Shown here piece after piece: positions 24,501 to 37,700 of a stretch of DNA of 64,000 nucleotides. Each line of letters opens with the position of its first letter. The stretch's first letter is position 1. Source of the stretch: Allodiplogaster sudhausi. Taxonomy: Eukaryota; Nematoda; Chromadorea; Rhabditida; Diplogasteridae. The position numbers were made by a program, and so were the translations under genes. The notes under the pieces are model-generated. The model ran no database searches. It saw nothing but the letters and a program-made list of their open reading frames with translations, and was not told the origin of the DNA. The stretch spans positions 8,035,001 through 8,099,000 of the forward strand of contig CALZFC010000001.1 in NCBI GenBank assembly GCA_945643635.1, given 5' to 3'.

Positions 24501-26297
24501 GAATGAGAGCGAGATAGATAGAGAAAGAGAGATATAGAGAGAGTGAGGGATCTATAATTCATGAACGAACATCCTGGGTCGCAAATCGAAGGAAGGCTGC
24601 CATCACCTTGGCGCTCTTAGTTGACGTTGGCGAAGACTGGCCGACTGGCCAGCCAAAGATCTTGAGCCAACTGGAAAAGAAAAGAATGACCAGAGTCCTC
24701 GGATGGGGGCTATTTATTTTCCCTTCCAATTTTCTTCCACCCCAAGGATATCCACATCAATTTCCAGCGCTTCCCGTCTCATTCGCAACCTTTGCTACTC
24801 CATTGCCTCCTAAGCCGTGAGCGTGTTCGTTGAGCAGCGCGAGTGACGCTTTCAGCTCCTCTTTGTCCTGGAAGGGCGAGTCATCCATGCGCGAGAACCT
24901 GCGGACCAGAGCGACACGCAACGTGTCCAGGAGATGATACTGCTGAAAAGTGGAAGATATTTAAGCATACATTTTTATTTTCTATTTTTTAATAGAGACA
25001 GTTACATATTTATTTTTATATGGTTTAATTTGATATACATATATTTTTTCTCGTTATTCACTCTCCCTCATTCCCAGACGTTCTTCTCTCCTCGATCGGT
25101 CGTTTCCTTCCGCAACCCTTTCTAGCTGTTCCATCTGACAATGTCTGCAGTGCACTCGCTGCAGCCCTTCATTTGGAGCACGATCACTCTGCAAAGTCGA
25201 TCGAGGAGTGAGTGGTCGTTCTCGCCGTCGGCTGTCTTAAAGAGATGCGCGAGCTGCGGCCAGACAACTTGCTGAAGTGGTGCTGATTTCATTTAAAAAT
25301 TTAGTAATTTAAAAATCTATTAACTTATATTATTGTAATTCCTTTTTCTGGCAAAAAACAATGGGGTTTTTTTTCCTCACTGGGCGGTTGTGGATGTCGT
25401 TGTGGAGGTCTTCAGCGAGCAAGATGAAGAGCGCGTCGCGAGAGTTCTTCAGAGTCGACGGCGGATGCTTCTTCTCATCGACTATGCGAAGGAAGGCGAT
25501 CGTCTACAAGAGATCATTTATTGCATTTCAAAAACATTATTCTGAAGAGGTCAAAAGTTCACATTCTTTGTTTGTGTTATGCTATTATCTCAATTTGAAT
25601 GATCATCAGGCGATAATTGTGATTAAATGTTCTCATGGCGTTTTTACATAATGATGTTGCTTTGTATTAATCTCAAGAGACGGAGCTTACATATATGTAT
25701 GCATGCTAAAATGTAGAACCAAGTCACAATTGTGGGAAAGTCAAAATGGGAAAGAGGAATCATAAGACTCCGCGCATTCCGCGGGCCGGATAAAAGAGCG
25801 CGAGCAGCACACCAGAGTGAACTTGTTGAAGTGAGAGGGGAGAAAACGTCCACGGCCGACAAGGACTCGGCGGCTACAGTAATCGAGAGCCTTCTGCTCA
25901 GTCAGCGGGCAGATGAGAGTCCTGAAAAGCACTAGGAATTAGAGAAAGTCAAATATAGCACTGTTTAAGAAGTGCTAAATAATAGTGAAAATTTTTTTGT
26001 TTCGTAAACGAGTGAACCTTCTTCTCCCAGACATCGGATACGCCGCGAAGTCCTCGACTATTCCGAAAAAGAACCTGAATAAAACAAAGAACTTTTCCTT
26101 ATCTCTGAAAAATTAGACCATTTATATATTTTTTTTAATCAAAAAACCTTTACTCAGTATAAAAAGCACTTTCTTTTATTTCATATAGAGATTACAACTT
26201 CAAGCGATTGCTACACGCTGCAGTGTGAACAAGGCCACGGGATTCTTCAGAAAAAAGACCTCTGCAGGGCAGGCGAAATAGCGGAGTCATCCGACAT
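21502..26297 (-). CDS. large alpha-helical (HEAT/ARM-like) protein, family unknown
   Basis: About 17 exons on minus, most joining in phase. Better-defined ones: 26260-26297 (ATG, MSDDSAISPALQ), 26018-26074, 25813-25921, 25381-25503, 25140-25271, an exon starting 24942, 24385-24485, an exon starting 24234. Further exons lie near 23.70-23.61, 23.43-23.27, 23.18-23.05, 23.0-22.88, 22.63-22.50, 22.27-22.15, 22.03-21.87 and 21.70-21.50 kb, with a stop at 21502 if the last exon reads through. The product (roughly 650 residues) is helical and Leu-rich (VVWPQLAHLFKTADGENDHS; IAYLLRDLLELHPGSEFFIE; VIYFCLNTLEHLVTPASLGD; LLLMADSLNFLSNEQRSLLV), typical of an alpha-solenoid such as karyopherins. I could not match a family. 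Exons near 24.6, 24.1 and 22.1 kb have unresolved junctions. The last exon can also splice in phase into the F-box exons. Confidence 0.6.
23849..24067. repeat. 21-bp minisatellite
   Basis: About ten tandem units of GTATGAGTGGGCGGGGCTAA plus one base, GC-rich against an AT-rich background, inside an intron of the solenoid gene. It gives a spurious repeated YEWAGLR frame on plus. Confidence 0.9.
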
Positions 26298-28496
26298 GGG
26301 AGAAGGAAAGGTGAAATGAACATCATCTTTACTTCCTCTTTATTTCATGATGAACAAGTTCTCTGAACTTCAACAAATGCACTTTTGCAGCACTTGAGAA
26401 CTTCAGTGAAAGTCCCGCGAATATGAACAAAAGGTGACCTCAACTCACCATCATCTTATTTGCATATTTCCCCTTCATTTTTATTTTAATTGTTTACTAT
26501 CTCCAGGCTTTTTTAACTATAAGCTCTCGGCAGCCATTAAAAAAATCAGCAAAAATGGACGGCCAAGAGCAGTGCGCATTTCTTTTATTCTTGTTGTATA
26601 TGGATATTTTATTGAAGTAAAACAGACATCTTTAAGCAAGTAAATAAAGTCGTTCTTAGTGTCTCTTTTCCGACATGTCGTATTATCGGCTGGCGAGACG
26701 CACTCGGCGAGGACGTCTTCGATCGAGTTCGTCGCGGCCGCTCACTCGGAGTCGCTGAGCTGCGCATTCGGCACGGTCAGATGGTCGCGCGTGCGGGTGT
26801 AGTTCTCCTCAATTTTGAATTTCCCGCATTTTGCCTGAATCAAGAGCGCAAGAGATTTGGGCAGAGAAGACTTGAAAATAGATTTGAAAACAAACTTGCA
26901 ACATGTATGTACATAATTGTTATCTATATATTTGTGTAGGAAATCTCAATAGATCACCGGAGCGGAAAAGAAACAAGAATAAATTAACGATGCAATAATA
27001 ATATAGATCCCTCGGAATGAATCTTAATATTTTTTGCTCCTGTTCACATTCTTGCCTACACATATACGGCCATAAATATAAAAATGATACCCGAGATATT
27101 CTTCTTTGCCTTTCTAATTGTTTTCCCAGCGACAGGCATCGTAATTGGTACATACTTTTTCGCTATTTCCTGGTGATGCTCTTTCCGCCTTCAGGCAACA
27201 ACTCTGTTTCCATGCTTCGTTAGTCAAAGGAGCACTAAAGAAAACCGTATTCTATTTTAAATTTTCTTGGCAATTGTAGTCGCGTCTCTCTAAAGCACAT
27301 GCTTTCTCGCGGTCGTTTCCGGCAAGGAGGGCGCGAATTCGAGGGCTTCTTTGAAAGAGTACGAAACCCAACGGCCGTAAGCTGCTTTATTTGAATCGTT
27401 CGCCAAACACTCGGAGGGTACTCCTTCACTAATTCAACAAATGTTAGTCATAAAGTGTTTCAGGTCATAGCACTTTTTTCTTAAATTAGACTAAAGCATA
27501 TTCAACCTTAAGATAGTCATGCAGCAAAATGAAATTAATAAGGCTCCTCGTTTATTTCGTGTATGCAAATATGTAAATGCAGAGATAATTATGCGATCAA
27601 GTCCTTTCAACAATTTTACCTGAAAAGAGCAACTTGAATGCTAGAAGTCAAGGTATTCGGCTCGGCCTTTTAACGGTTTTATTATCACACAAGTTGCGGA
27701 AAAGTTGAATTCGATACTGAGAATGAGTTCAGCGCTTTTTCCTGCGCGAGACAACCTTCCACCTTTCCGATGATTGATTGGCTATCAAACAACCTCGCTA
27801 TCTGAGTAATTGATCATCATAGCAATCATATCAAAACAAATTTTGGTCTCTATCTGAAGCAAAATGGCAGCGACAAGCAAGAACTTTATGTCACGTCATA
27901 ACAACAACAAAAATAATACAGAAATTTACAAGATACATATATTCAAAAAGGCTGTCCATACCCAAGTGAAGTAAAAAAAATTGCTAGAAAATACAAAACT
28001 TATATACATCACAGAATGAAGGAAAATACGCTGACACATACGATTGCGGAGCATTGCTGGAATGACGATACATGTTAGTTGGACAAAGATATATATTGTT
28101 TAATGATTAAAACCTTAATTCACAATTCTTAATAAAAAAAATGACAAGAGTATAGGAATAACGCCTAAAATAGGAGCGCAAAACAAAGTGCGAGACCCTT
28201 ATTCGCGAGTAGTTTTTTTCTTGTGAGTGCGGCAGAGCATGGCAGTCTTTGGCATGAGAGTAGAGAGCACAGGATATCGCAGATATCAAATCATTAAATA
28301 CATAATAATAATAATAATAACAATACAAAAGCAATTCCCTTGAGAAAGAAGGAAGAGCTCTTGGAATCGATGCAATAATTATACAAAGCAGCAATAAGTT
28401 GCCATGGCACGAGCACTGGAACTCGAGTAAATAAAAATAAGCAGCGAAGGAAAGAGGGTGAGGGAGGCAACTGAGCAGATAAAGCCCTCAGGGAGC
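26298..28496. other. upstream flank of solenoid gene, no clear gene
   Basis: AT-rich. A GC-rich patch at 26690-26840 has short coding-like stretches but an in-frame stop, and part of it resembles the 130-bp repeat family. Contains repeat copy 4. Confidence 0.4.
27215..27370. repeat. short dispersed repeat, copy 4
   Basis: TAGTCGCGTCTCTCTAAAGC, CATGCTTTCTCGC and GGAGGGCGCGAATTCGAGGG match the family consensus. Confidence 0.55.
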
Positions 28497-28905
28497 TTAA
28501 GGGACTTCGCGACTGTAAAACTCCACCTCGATATACGGCGCGCACTGTTCTCTGGGGTTAATACAAGGAAAATGTAATGATTGCGACATATGAGACCAAC
28601 GTTTGAAGCAACTGAGTTGAAGAGTGACGAAATCCGCGAGAGAAAGAACACAAACATCCATGGAAGAGAGGAGGAGAGAGAGAGAGGCAAAGGCCACGTT
28701 CTGTTTTTCTCGTACAAAAACATTGGCCGGCATTTCTCTCTGCGATAGCGATAGAAATGTGAGAGAAGAAAAAAATAAAACAGTTGCTTACGACTACGGT
28801 ATTTATGTAAATGTTGTAGTCCACGAAGAAAATTAGGGAGCGGCAACCCGGGTGCGCTATCGCAAAGAAGCTGAGCAAATCGTCGGTTGAACAACAATAT
28901 GTGAA
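28497..28905 (-). CDS. possible terminal exons of an unrecognised gene
   Basis: Near 28.88-28.80 kb minus reads LLSFFAIAHPGCRSLIFFVD then YNIYINT, next to a reasonable donor. At 28.55-28.50 kb, after an acceptor (TTAACCCCAG), it reads EQCAPYIEVEFYSREVP and a stop with G/C-ending codons. The two do not join in a common phase and no upstream exon was found before the ataxin gene end. They may be fragments of different things or chance. Confidence 0.2.
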
Positions 28906-29190
28906 GAAGAGAGAGAGAAACGTTCACTTGGCTGGGAGTGGATGGCGCGCTAGAAAGATATAAAGTAAGACAACGTGGGCGTGAATTTGTTTCGTCGGCT
29001 GTTCATTTTCACTCATTCTCTAGCTAAAGTTGCCGATCAACAAAAATAAAGAGAGAAAAAAAACAATGATAAATCGCTTCGTGAGAGCAAGGGAAAGCGA
29101 GAAGAATGAAAGAGAAAGGCGAGAGCGATCAATAAACAATGCCTACAATAAATCGATAAATCGATAGATCAATAAATAACTTCTACCACA

Positions 29191-29878
29191 CTAGATGGCA
29201 TAGTCTATGGAGCGACGTCGCTTGCGAACGGGCGACGAGCCAGCTGAGTGCTGCCTGAGACGCGCCACAACCGCCGTCAAGTCGGCCGGAGCCTCCGTCT
29301 CCTCCTTCCGCTCCTGAAGCGGCACGGAAGCGCGTAAACTCCGCGTGGCTCCTCCTTCCGCGTCCGCCGCCGACGCGCCACTCTGCAGTTCACTGACGCT
29401 CGTACGACGCCGTCTCTGAAAGGATACCGGAAGAATAAATGCTTGTCTCCTGGCACACGCTTAAAATTTAAACGAGGTGTGTTGCACCAACCTCTCTCTC
29501 TCTCCTCTCTCTCTCTCTCTTTTCTCTCTCTCTCATCTTCAGTGAGGACTAAAGCAATGCTATGCATATTTGTGAGTGCTTTAGATCAGCGTTTCCTGAG
29601 TTCCTGTCCTTTGACCTAAAGTCCTTAGCCTGAAGGCCAGAGCCTTAAGTCCTAGACCAAAAGTCTGACCCTGCGAAGCTCTTCCGGCGGCGCAGGTGGC
29701 AGTCGTTCGTCGAAGCGTTCGTACGCAGCGAGAAGGCGGTTCTCACGGGCGACCGCGTCGTTGACGTCGCTCAGCTGGCGGAGGCAGGCCAGTGAGTCGC
29801 GAGTGCGCTTAGACTCACCCTCCGACGAGGCCAGAGCGATGCAGACGTCGCCGACCTGGGGAAGAGAGAGAGAGAGAG

Positions 29879-29911
<33 letters not shown>

Positions 29912-30134
29912 AGGAGAGAGAAGAGAGAGAGAGAGAGAAGAAAGAGGGAGAGAGAGAGGGAGAGAGAGAGGGAAGAGAGAGAGAAGAGAGAAAGAGAAGA
30001 GAGAGAAGAGAGAGAGAGGAGAGAAAGAGAGAGTAGAGAGAGAGAAGGAGAGAGAAGAGAAAGAGAGAGTGAAAGTGAGAGAGAGAGAGGAGAGAGAAGA
30101 GAGAAGAGAGAGAGAGAAGCAAAGAAGAGAGATG

Positions 30135-30182
<48 letters not shown>

Positions 30183-30306
30183 AGAGAGAGAGAGAGGAGA
30201 GAGAGAGAAGCAGAGAGAGAAGAGAGAGAGAGAGAGAAGCAGAGAGAGAAGCAGAGAGAGAAGAGAGAGAGAGAGAGAGAAGCAGACAGAGAGAAGAGAG
30301 ACAGAG

Positions 30307-30361
<55 letters not shown>

Positions 30362-30740
30362 AGCAGAGAGGAAGGGCGTACCTTGAGCTCTCTGGTTCTG
30401 AGTCCATAGGTGGAAGAAGTCTGCTCCGGATCACACGACGACCATCCCTTGCCGATGGCGAAGAAGGGATATTCTCCGCGCACCTCCAGCATCGTCTGAA
30501 ATATTTTCAAATTCTATTTTTTACTTTGTTTCATTATTTACATATATTTGTACTTTAATTTTAATATAATTAAAGAGAAAAAAAATGATTTTTTTCAGAC
30601 ACAATTATTTATTCATATTTAGCCTTTTTTCTTTGAAGAGAAGATGCAACCTCTTTTTCGTGCTGCTTCCCAAGTGCCATTGTCACACGGAAGATCACCG
30701 AGTTTCTCTCGATCATCGCGATCTGAAAAGAAGCGAGAGT

Positions 30741-30829
<89 letters not shown>

Positions 30830-33800
30830 CAAGAAAGAGAGGACAAGAGGAGAAAAGATAGAAATATCCATAATGAGTTTTGTTTGGCTATAAAGAGAGG
30901 AAAAAAAGCGAAAAAAAAGAGAATAATTCTTGAATGAAGTGTTAATATCCTTTGAAAGGAACGCGTACACGACTCGTCTGGAGGCAAAGGTGCGGAGATC
31001 GCGGAGAGAACAACACAAAATCATCCGTCGTCAAGTTCTCCACCTAGGAAAACATTTAATGAAGTAATATATTACTTTTAGTTTAATTTAATCAATTATT
31101 TATTAGTTCATGGCATAGCGATAATGCTACAATTGTCAACTTGAAAATATCCGGCTTGAAAAAAGCCCTTATAAAACATTTAAGAGGAAGCTCAAAAATT
31201 TATTAACAAATTTAAAAGAGAAGCAACAGTGTTTGCTTGTCACTAGTTGCTCAAGATAGCAAAACACTTCTTTCCTTTTTTAATGTATCCTTTGTACTAT
31301 AATTGTCCCAGATTTGCTGAGACCAGGTCAAGGAGCGCGGAAATTGTCTGTGAAGTGTATGTTTGCTTCATCTCGCTCTCATTAGTCTTAAAGTGATCAT
31401 GACACTGACATCCTCATTAAGACTCCTAACACAATTCCTTAATCTTAAAGACATCTCTACTTTAATCGTTAAAAAAATTTTCCAATGTTTTTCTTTACAT
31501 TTTTTTTGCAAAAATCATCCCTTTGAACAAATAGCTTCGTGGCATTCACCTGCAAATAATGGAAGAACCTTTGGAAACACAGGGGAACCCTTGGCAACGC
31601 GTTAAGAAAGTGACAAGGATGCCTTTTGCAGGAGAGTCTTGCCGCAGCGTTAGGCGCCTGTGGGCGGAGCCTGATTGTGTGAGGGACGTCTGACAAGATA
31701 TTCGCCAGATTAGTAATATCCCTTACAAACTACCGTATACTCACCGGGCATCCATACAGAGTGGGCATCTCTCAAAATTGAGAACTCAAAAAGTCAAGAA
31801 AAAAAACAATTCAAAGGACCGAGTTTTTAATGATATCACACCCCTAACAGAATAAAAATCACTTACATACTTTCCTAACCTAGATCTTCTGGGACATCAG
31901 CAAATCCCATATGAAAGTTCGATGATTCTATTATAATTCTATTATATATATATATATATAAATAGGCATTTCCACCCGTACGAAAGAAACAATAGTCACG
32001 CCAACAGATTCTAATTTTGCAACCTCTCTCCAGATGTCATTTTCAGTGGCGGCAGCTAACCGCTCCTTGCGCAATCAATTACACTGCATGATTTGATTCC
32101 TATTCCGTAAACACACCATAATGTTAATTCTGGTGCTACCGTACCGTTTTGTATGAACCGTCGGCCATCTGAAGGACGGTGCCGCGATGGAAGTGCGAGG
32201 GGATGTAGTCGTCGACGGGCAATTGGCCAAAATCGGGCGGCGTCGGCGGGAGGGCGCCAAACGGGTCGTCCAGAATGGGTGCGGCGCGCGCTGACGCGTC
32301 GAGCGCGACGGCGGCCGCGGTGCCAGACGCTTTCGGATCCGCTTGGCCAGCATCCGCCTGGCCAGCTGCTGCCTCCAACAGCGACTCGTCCGTTGTCGCC
32401 TCCATCGATCGACGAATCGGCAAGAGAGTGCTGAAGCAAGGAGGCTATTTATACATATAAAGCACATGAATACTTGTCAGAGACAAAATCAATGGTTACA
32501 TATGGACCAGACGTTACAGGATAGTGATCTCTGCGAAATTGTGAGATTTTTGATGTACCGATTACGTGACTAAGAAGATCTGTTAATAACCGATGAAGCA
32601 ACTATACTAATTTCCTTAATTCGCTAATTGTTGCAGTAGTAAAAATAGTGTCAAGGTAAAAAAAAATATGGAAGGAAAGCAGAAAAAAACTTAAATTCAA
32701 AATTGTTAGACACTACTTGAGGAGGAATCCAACGACCCCGGCAGCGTAATATCAAATATTGGAGTCAGCATACAACCAAACCATCCTCTTTGAGCACCAC
32801 TAACATGCTGAGTAAAAATTCTCGACAAGACTTTCAACATTCCCTACAAAAAAGGCATGTGTCACAATGACTGGAAGAAGAAAAAACGGAAAAGGAAGGA
32901 GTCTTTAGGAGAAAAGAAAAATTAGCGCTTGTAAAATGGCTTTTCAGTTCAGCATTTATTTTGTAACCCCTAATGGCCTTATGATAAGAGCTTATCATAG
33001 ATTCTGGGGCAGGGGCAGTCGAGATGCAGTGAAAAAAAGAGGAGAACAAGTACATACTATAGGAGACGGGCCACACGGGCCGGAGGGGGGGGGGGGGACC
33101 GCAATCGATGGGAAGATGGTGGCGGGTGTGTGTGGGTATGAAATGATAGCACGTGCACGGGAATGGTCATGCCTGTCTTGATAACAGCGTTCCTGGAGGC
33201 TAAGAACTTCTCTGGCAGACATGTTTTGGGCAAGCTGATTTAGCAGAGATAGGATTTGGCTAGAGAGGTAGGAGGAAGGGAAGCTAGAGAGCACAAATCG
33301 GGGGACCAGAGAGAGAGAGAGAGAGAGAGACCGAGAGAGAGAGAAAGTGAGAGAGGTAGAGAGAGAGAATGGATTGATCAGTGGGAATGGCCTCCTCTCA
33401 CAAAAATAAATTCAACTGGTATACAAGTTGTTTGAGTTATTTGTTAAAATAGATGGCACAAAATGGCTTGAGTCAAGTCTGAATTAATCAATATGTGAGA
33501 TCGGAATTCAGTGAAGAACGATTATTCAAAACATGGTGGAAGCATAATTCCTGATTAATTACTGGTTTTATTTTGCAGCAAATGTTGCATACGAGAAAGA
33601 GACATGATAGGGAATGCAAGATGGATACAACTGGCATGTGACCCGGCACGTTTGTTCTTCTGCTCCTCTTTCTCTCAGACTCTCTCCAATCAGCATCAAA
33701 TTTCCCTCTCTGCTATCTCTGTCTCTCACAATCTCGATCTCTCACATCTATCTCTCCCACAAATTCTCTCTACTTTTCATCCACATGGACTCCACGCTCT

Positions 33801-34704
33801 GATTTCCCTTTGCTCTTTTCCACTTTCTTCCCCTTCTCTCTATCTTCAATCTTCTTTTGCTCTCTCTCTCTCTCTCTTCTATCTCACTCCTTCGTTTGAT
33901 AAGCCCTGCCAGGAAGCGCGAGTGACTGAAATGAAGAGAAGCGATAACCTACCCTAATACGATTGATGAGAGCACGGCATGAGTCCCGGAATGGAGATAA
34001 GAGAGGGCCGAGAGAGGAACAGTGAGAGAAAGATAGTGTAAGAAAGGAGAGGGAGAGAGAGAGAGAGAGAGTGAGGGAAAGAGGGAGAGAAGTGTAGACG
34101 GGAAAGGAAAAAAAGGCACTATAAGTGTGTGCTTACATTTGTATGCAAATACAGATGACAACAAATTTTAAAGTAAAAATCCACAATGTTCAGCAAAAAA
34201 TGCCTACGAATGGGGAGGCAGTTGTAGAATGCCTAGAATGGAGTTTAGAGCAGGGGCCAAAGCTAGCTTTTGTAAAGGTTTGCCCAGAATGAGGGTGCTC
34301 ACAATAAGAGGTAGTGTCTGATCCGCTAGATACTAGAAATTTTTATGAATTGATGAAAGATTTAATAAATTCATCCTATCTAGCAGCAAAAAAGTTAAAT
34401 ATTGTTGCGGATAAGAAAGAATAAGGCGAATTCGAAAACTTTAGGGATTTAAGAGGCTATTTGAAACTAGGAAAAAGGGAAAGTGCAGCGCTAAGGAAAT
34501 GGGAACGGACTTGGAAACAGTCAAACAATAGAGGGCGAGAAAGCAGAGAAGAGCGAGAGATTCCAGTGACTAGAATAGTCCGAACGGGGAGGTGGTTGTT
34601 TGCAGCAAGGAGAAGCAGTTGAACTGGAGTTCAGGGCTTCTAGCCGAGAGAGAGAGAGAGATAGAGAGTGAGAGAGAGGAGAGAGAGAGAGAAAGAAAGA
34701 GAGT

Positions 34705-34735
<31 letters not shown>

Positions 34736-37700
34736 GTAGAGAGAGAGAGAGAGAGAGCGCGAGAGAGAGATAAGAGTAGCCCATACCTGTCATGTCCTTC
34801 ATGCGTTGAGCATGAGCTGGCTGAAGTGTGGCGAGAAAGTGCGGAAGAGGAGCAGGCGGAAGAGGTGTTGGTGTTCGTGCCAGAGGGCGTCTTCCTGATG
34901 CGACCGAGGGAGAGCAGCGGGGGAGGGAGGAGAGGATGTTGACTGAATGGATGGAGTGGATGGAGCTGCCCACTCGAGGAGGATGTGGAGGGCAGCGAGG
35001 AGGAACAGCATGGCTCGTCGTCTATAAGCATCTCAAGCTTATCAAAATCTTGCTGGCCATTTTCTCTATAAATCTGTGTCAGGCAAAAATGCGCGAATTC
35101 AAGCGTGAGCTTTGGCTCCTTTCAAGAAGAAAATACAATCGATAAAAATTCTATGAATTTTTGCAGGTGAACTTTGTGTTCTTTTTCCGTGAGATATAGC
35201 AAGGTTTTCAAAAATGTGTGTAGATTTGTTTCTAAACATTGTAGGTGTGTGCACGTTGAATGGCCTACTCCGAGCCTGTGCCTATGAATGTGTTCGAATA
35301 GGATTAACAGACCAGGTTCGAGATGCTGTTGTTGTTGTCGCCGCATCATCATGGCCGTCGTGGCGGTGTGGAGGCGGCTGCGGAAGGCGGGCGTCAAGGG
35401 TGGCGCCGCCGCCGCCAGTGAAGCGGACGACGGACCGGCGGCCGACTCCGGAATCGGACGTGTCATCGAAATGGTAGCTGAATTGGCTAAGATTAGCTTG
35501 CTTTTTAGCCAGTTTTGTCACAATGTATTTTTCTAACAGTATTATAGCATATAATTGAAGGGGGAATTTGAAAGAAAGGGTGGAAGTATGAAAAAGTGGG
35601 TCAGAAAGGAGGGAGGCACTAAAACGGCAAGCGCACCTCTCCTCGGCCGACCGCGCTTGCCCGTGCCGCGTTTGTCACGCGTCGCAGTCGGCTGCCCACG
35701 CGTTGCGGTGGACTGCCCACGCGTCGCGGTGGACTGCCCACGCGTCGCGGTCGGCTTCCCACGCGTCGCGTTCGGCTGCCCACGCGTCGCGGTCGTTTGT
35801 TGTGTCACGGTTGCCTGAGACGGAGCAGGAGGGAGTGGCTGAGGATGGACAGCCAAGGACAGCCAGCCCAGAGGCACTTGCTGCTGCTGATTCTGAGCCG
35901 GAGGAGGAGCCGTCGGCATCTGGAGCGGCAGCATGGCAAGCGACTGAAATTATGAATACATTTTTATTGACTGAAATTTAATAACCTCAAAATTGACTTT
36001 AAAGATTTTTCTAAACAAATATAAAAATGGTTTCACGGTTTTATTCGTTGTTTTTCTTCTTAAAGAAATGTCTGCTTCACTCTATATCTGTTCATAATAC
36101 TTTTCATATATTGACAGGGCACATATAGTGAACTAATTATTCTGCGTGGGCGAATATCATATAATTAAAACATTTACGAAAAAAATTAGAGGATCATGTG
36201 AATCATTCATATGCATCTGAAAGTGTTCTAAGGAATGCCGTGCTCAATTAAATATAAATACCGGTAACGAAAATGCCACACGACGAACGGCCAAAGCCAT
36301 AAAGTTCTTCTTTTTTTGTTGATTACTTTTCGAGAAGGATAAAATATCAAATAAAAATCCTACGTGCTACTCGGGAGAAAAGCTCTTTTTGCTACATAAA
36401 CTTGCGTTTTGCCTTGAAAAAAAAGGTTATTTAGGTATAGATTGGCTGTGCGCGTAGGACGGATATAAGAGCATCATTTTCTACAGCATTCAACGGAGCG
36501 CCGCCCACTAAGACCACTCGTTCGTTGGGAGAACAAGCCAGGAATACGGTATTTTATTGGGGCAGGGATATAAATGGGCCCTTGCCTGATCTGCTTGTGT
36601 GACTTGATGCAACAAGAGCTGCTCGTTCATCATGTTCAACTCGGCCACATTCAGTAAGTTCGCCTAAATTCAATTTGTAGATTTCGTTTTTCGGACGATT
36701 TCAAAGATCTTGTGAGCTATAAATAGAAGGGACTTTGCAACAGTAATACCACAGATTATATGTATATTTGACAATTGTGAGCAGAGGATGAAAGACACAA
36801 TGAGACAACTAATCTTGTCTGGATAAACAATCTTACATGAGCGAGTGGTAGACAGAAAGAATTCATCTCATTTCGCATCAGTGGATTAGTATGAACAAAT
36901 AGCCTTAAAGCGCCAATTTTGAATTCAGGCTTCCTTTTTTTCGAGAATATAACAGCTACAAAGCGAGCCTGATAGAATAGATTTAATACTGACAGTGAGA
37001 CCGTGTAATTTAGAGAAAAGATATTTCAAGGCTCAGAAAATTTTAAGACACATTGATGACAGTGCAAACTACGCGTTTTTAACCTGATTTATGAGATCTG
37101 CGCAGTGTCTGCAAAAATGTACATGTACATTTTTGCAGCATTGCATCAACAGTTAAAAACAGGTCAAGAATGCTAAAAGCATGGATTTTTTTAAAAGTTT
37201 GCACTGCCATATACCACGGTCAAGTTTCAGGCCCGTTTCCCACGTTTTATTTTCGTACAACAAAAATAACTGACAATATATTGTTGTTGTTGCCCGTGGT
37301 CGGTAGTGAGTAGATAGTTTTGCGGTAGTTGCTGAAGTTGCTGAACTTGCTGCAGTTGTGCCTGCGGCTGCTGCGGCTGATATTGAATGATGAATTGCTG
37401 TGGCTGAGGCGCGAGCGGCGGCAAGTCGACCACCATCGCATCTGAGGTCGTCGGCGGCAGCTGAACTAGCTGCAGCTGCGGCACTTGCGTGACGGCCGGG
37501 TTCGCCGCGAAGAACAAGGACTGCAAAAGCAAGAGTAGGCAAATAAATATCATCATCTCTTCAAGAGAGTTAGGAATCGAGATTTAGATTTCAGAGAAAA
37601 AAAACTGTGGTTCCCCCCGAAAGGGGGCTGACATGAGTACATAGTAAAAGCTAGCATGTATGACAATGAGTGTTTCGCTAGCGATAGGAACAACGCCTCG

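Noticed and set aside
24042..24506. A 154-residue open frame on plus
   Set aside because: It lies antisense to two phase-consistent exons of the solenoid gene (24385-24485 and 24093-24234) and runs through the intron between them; the minus reading has the better splice sites.
26220..26300. A frame reading AEVFFLKNPVALFTLQR on minus
   Set aside because: A different frame of this stretch gives an ATG exon (MSDDSAISPALQ) with a donor that keeps phase with the next exon.
34799..35011. A 70-residue secreted-peptide-like frame on minus (MLFLLAALHILLEWAAPSTP)
   Set aside because: Another frame of the same exon (34787-35021) joins in phase with ataxin exons on both sides, and this frame stops just before the donor; probably an overlapping accident.
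37227..37556. Q-rich protein with a signal-peptide-like start (MMIFICLLLLLQS)
   Set aside because: The hydrophobic start is intron sequence ending in an acceptor (CTTTTGCAG at 37521-37529); the exon 37275-37520 belongs inside the ataxin gene.
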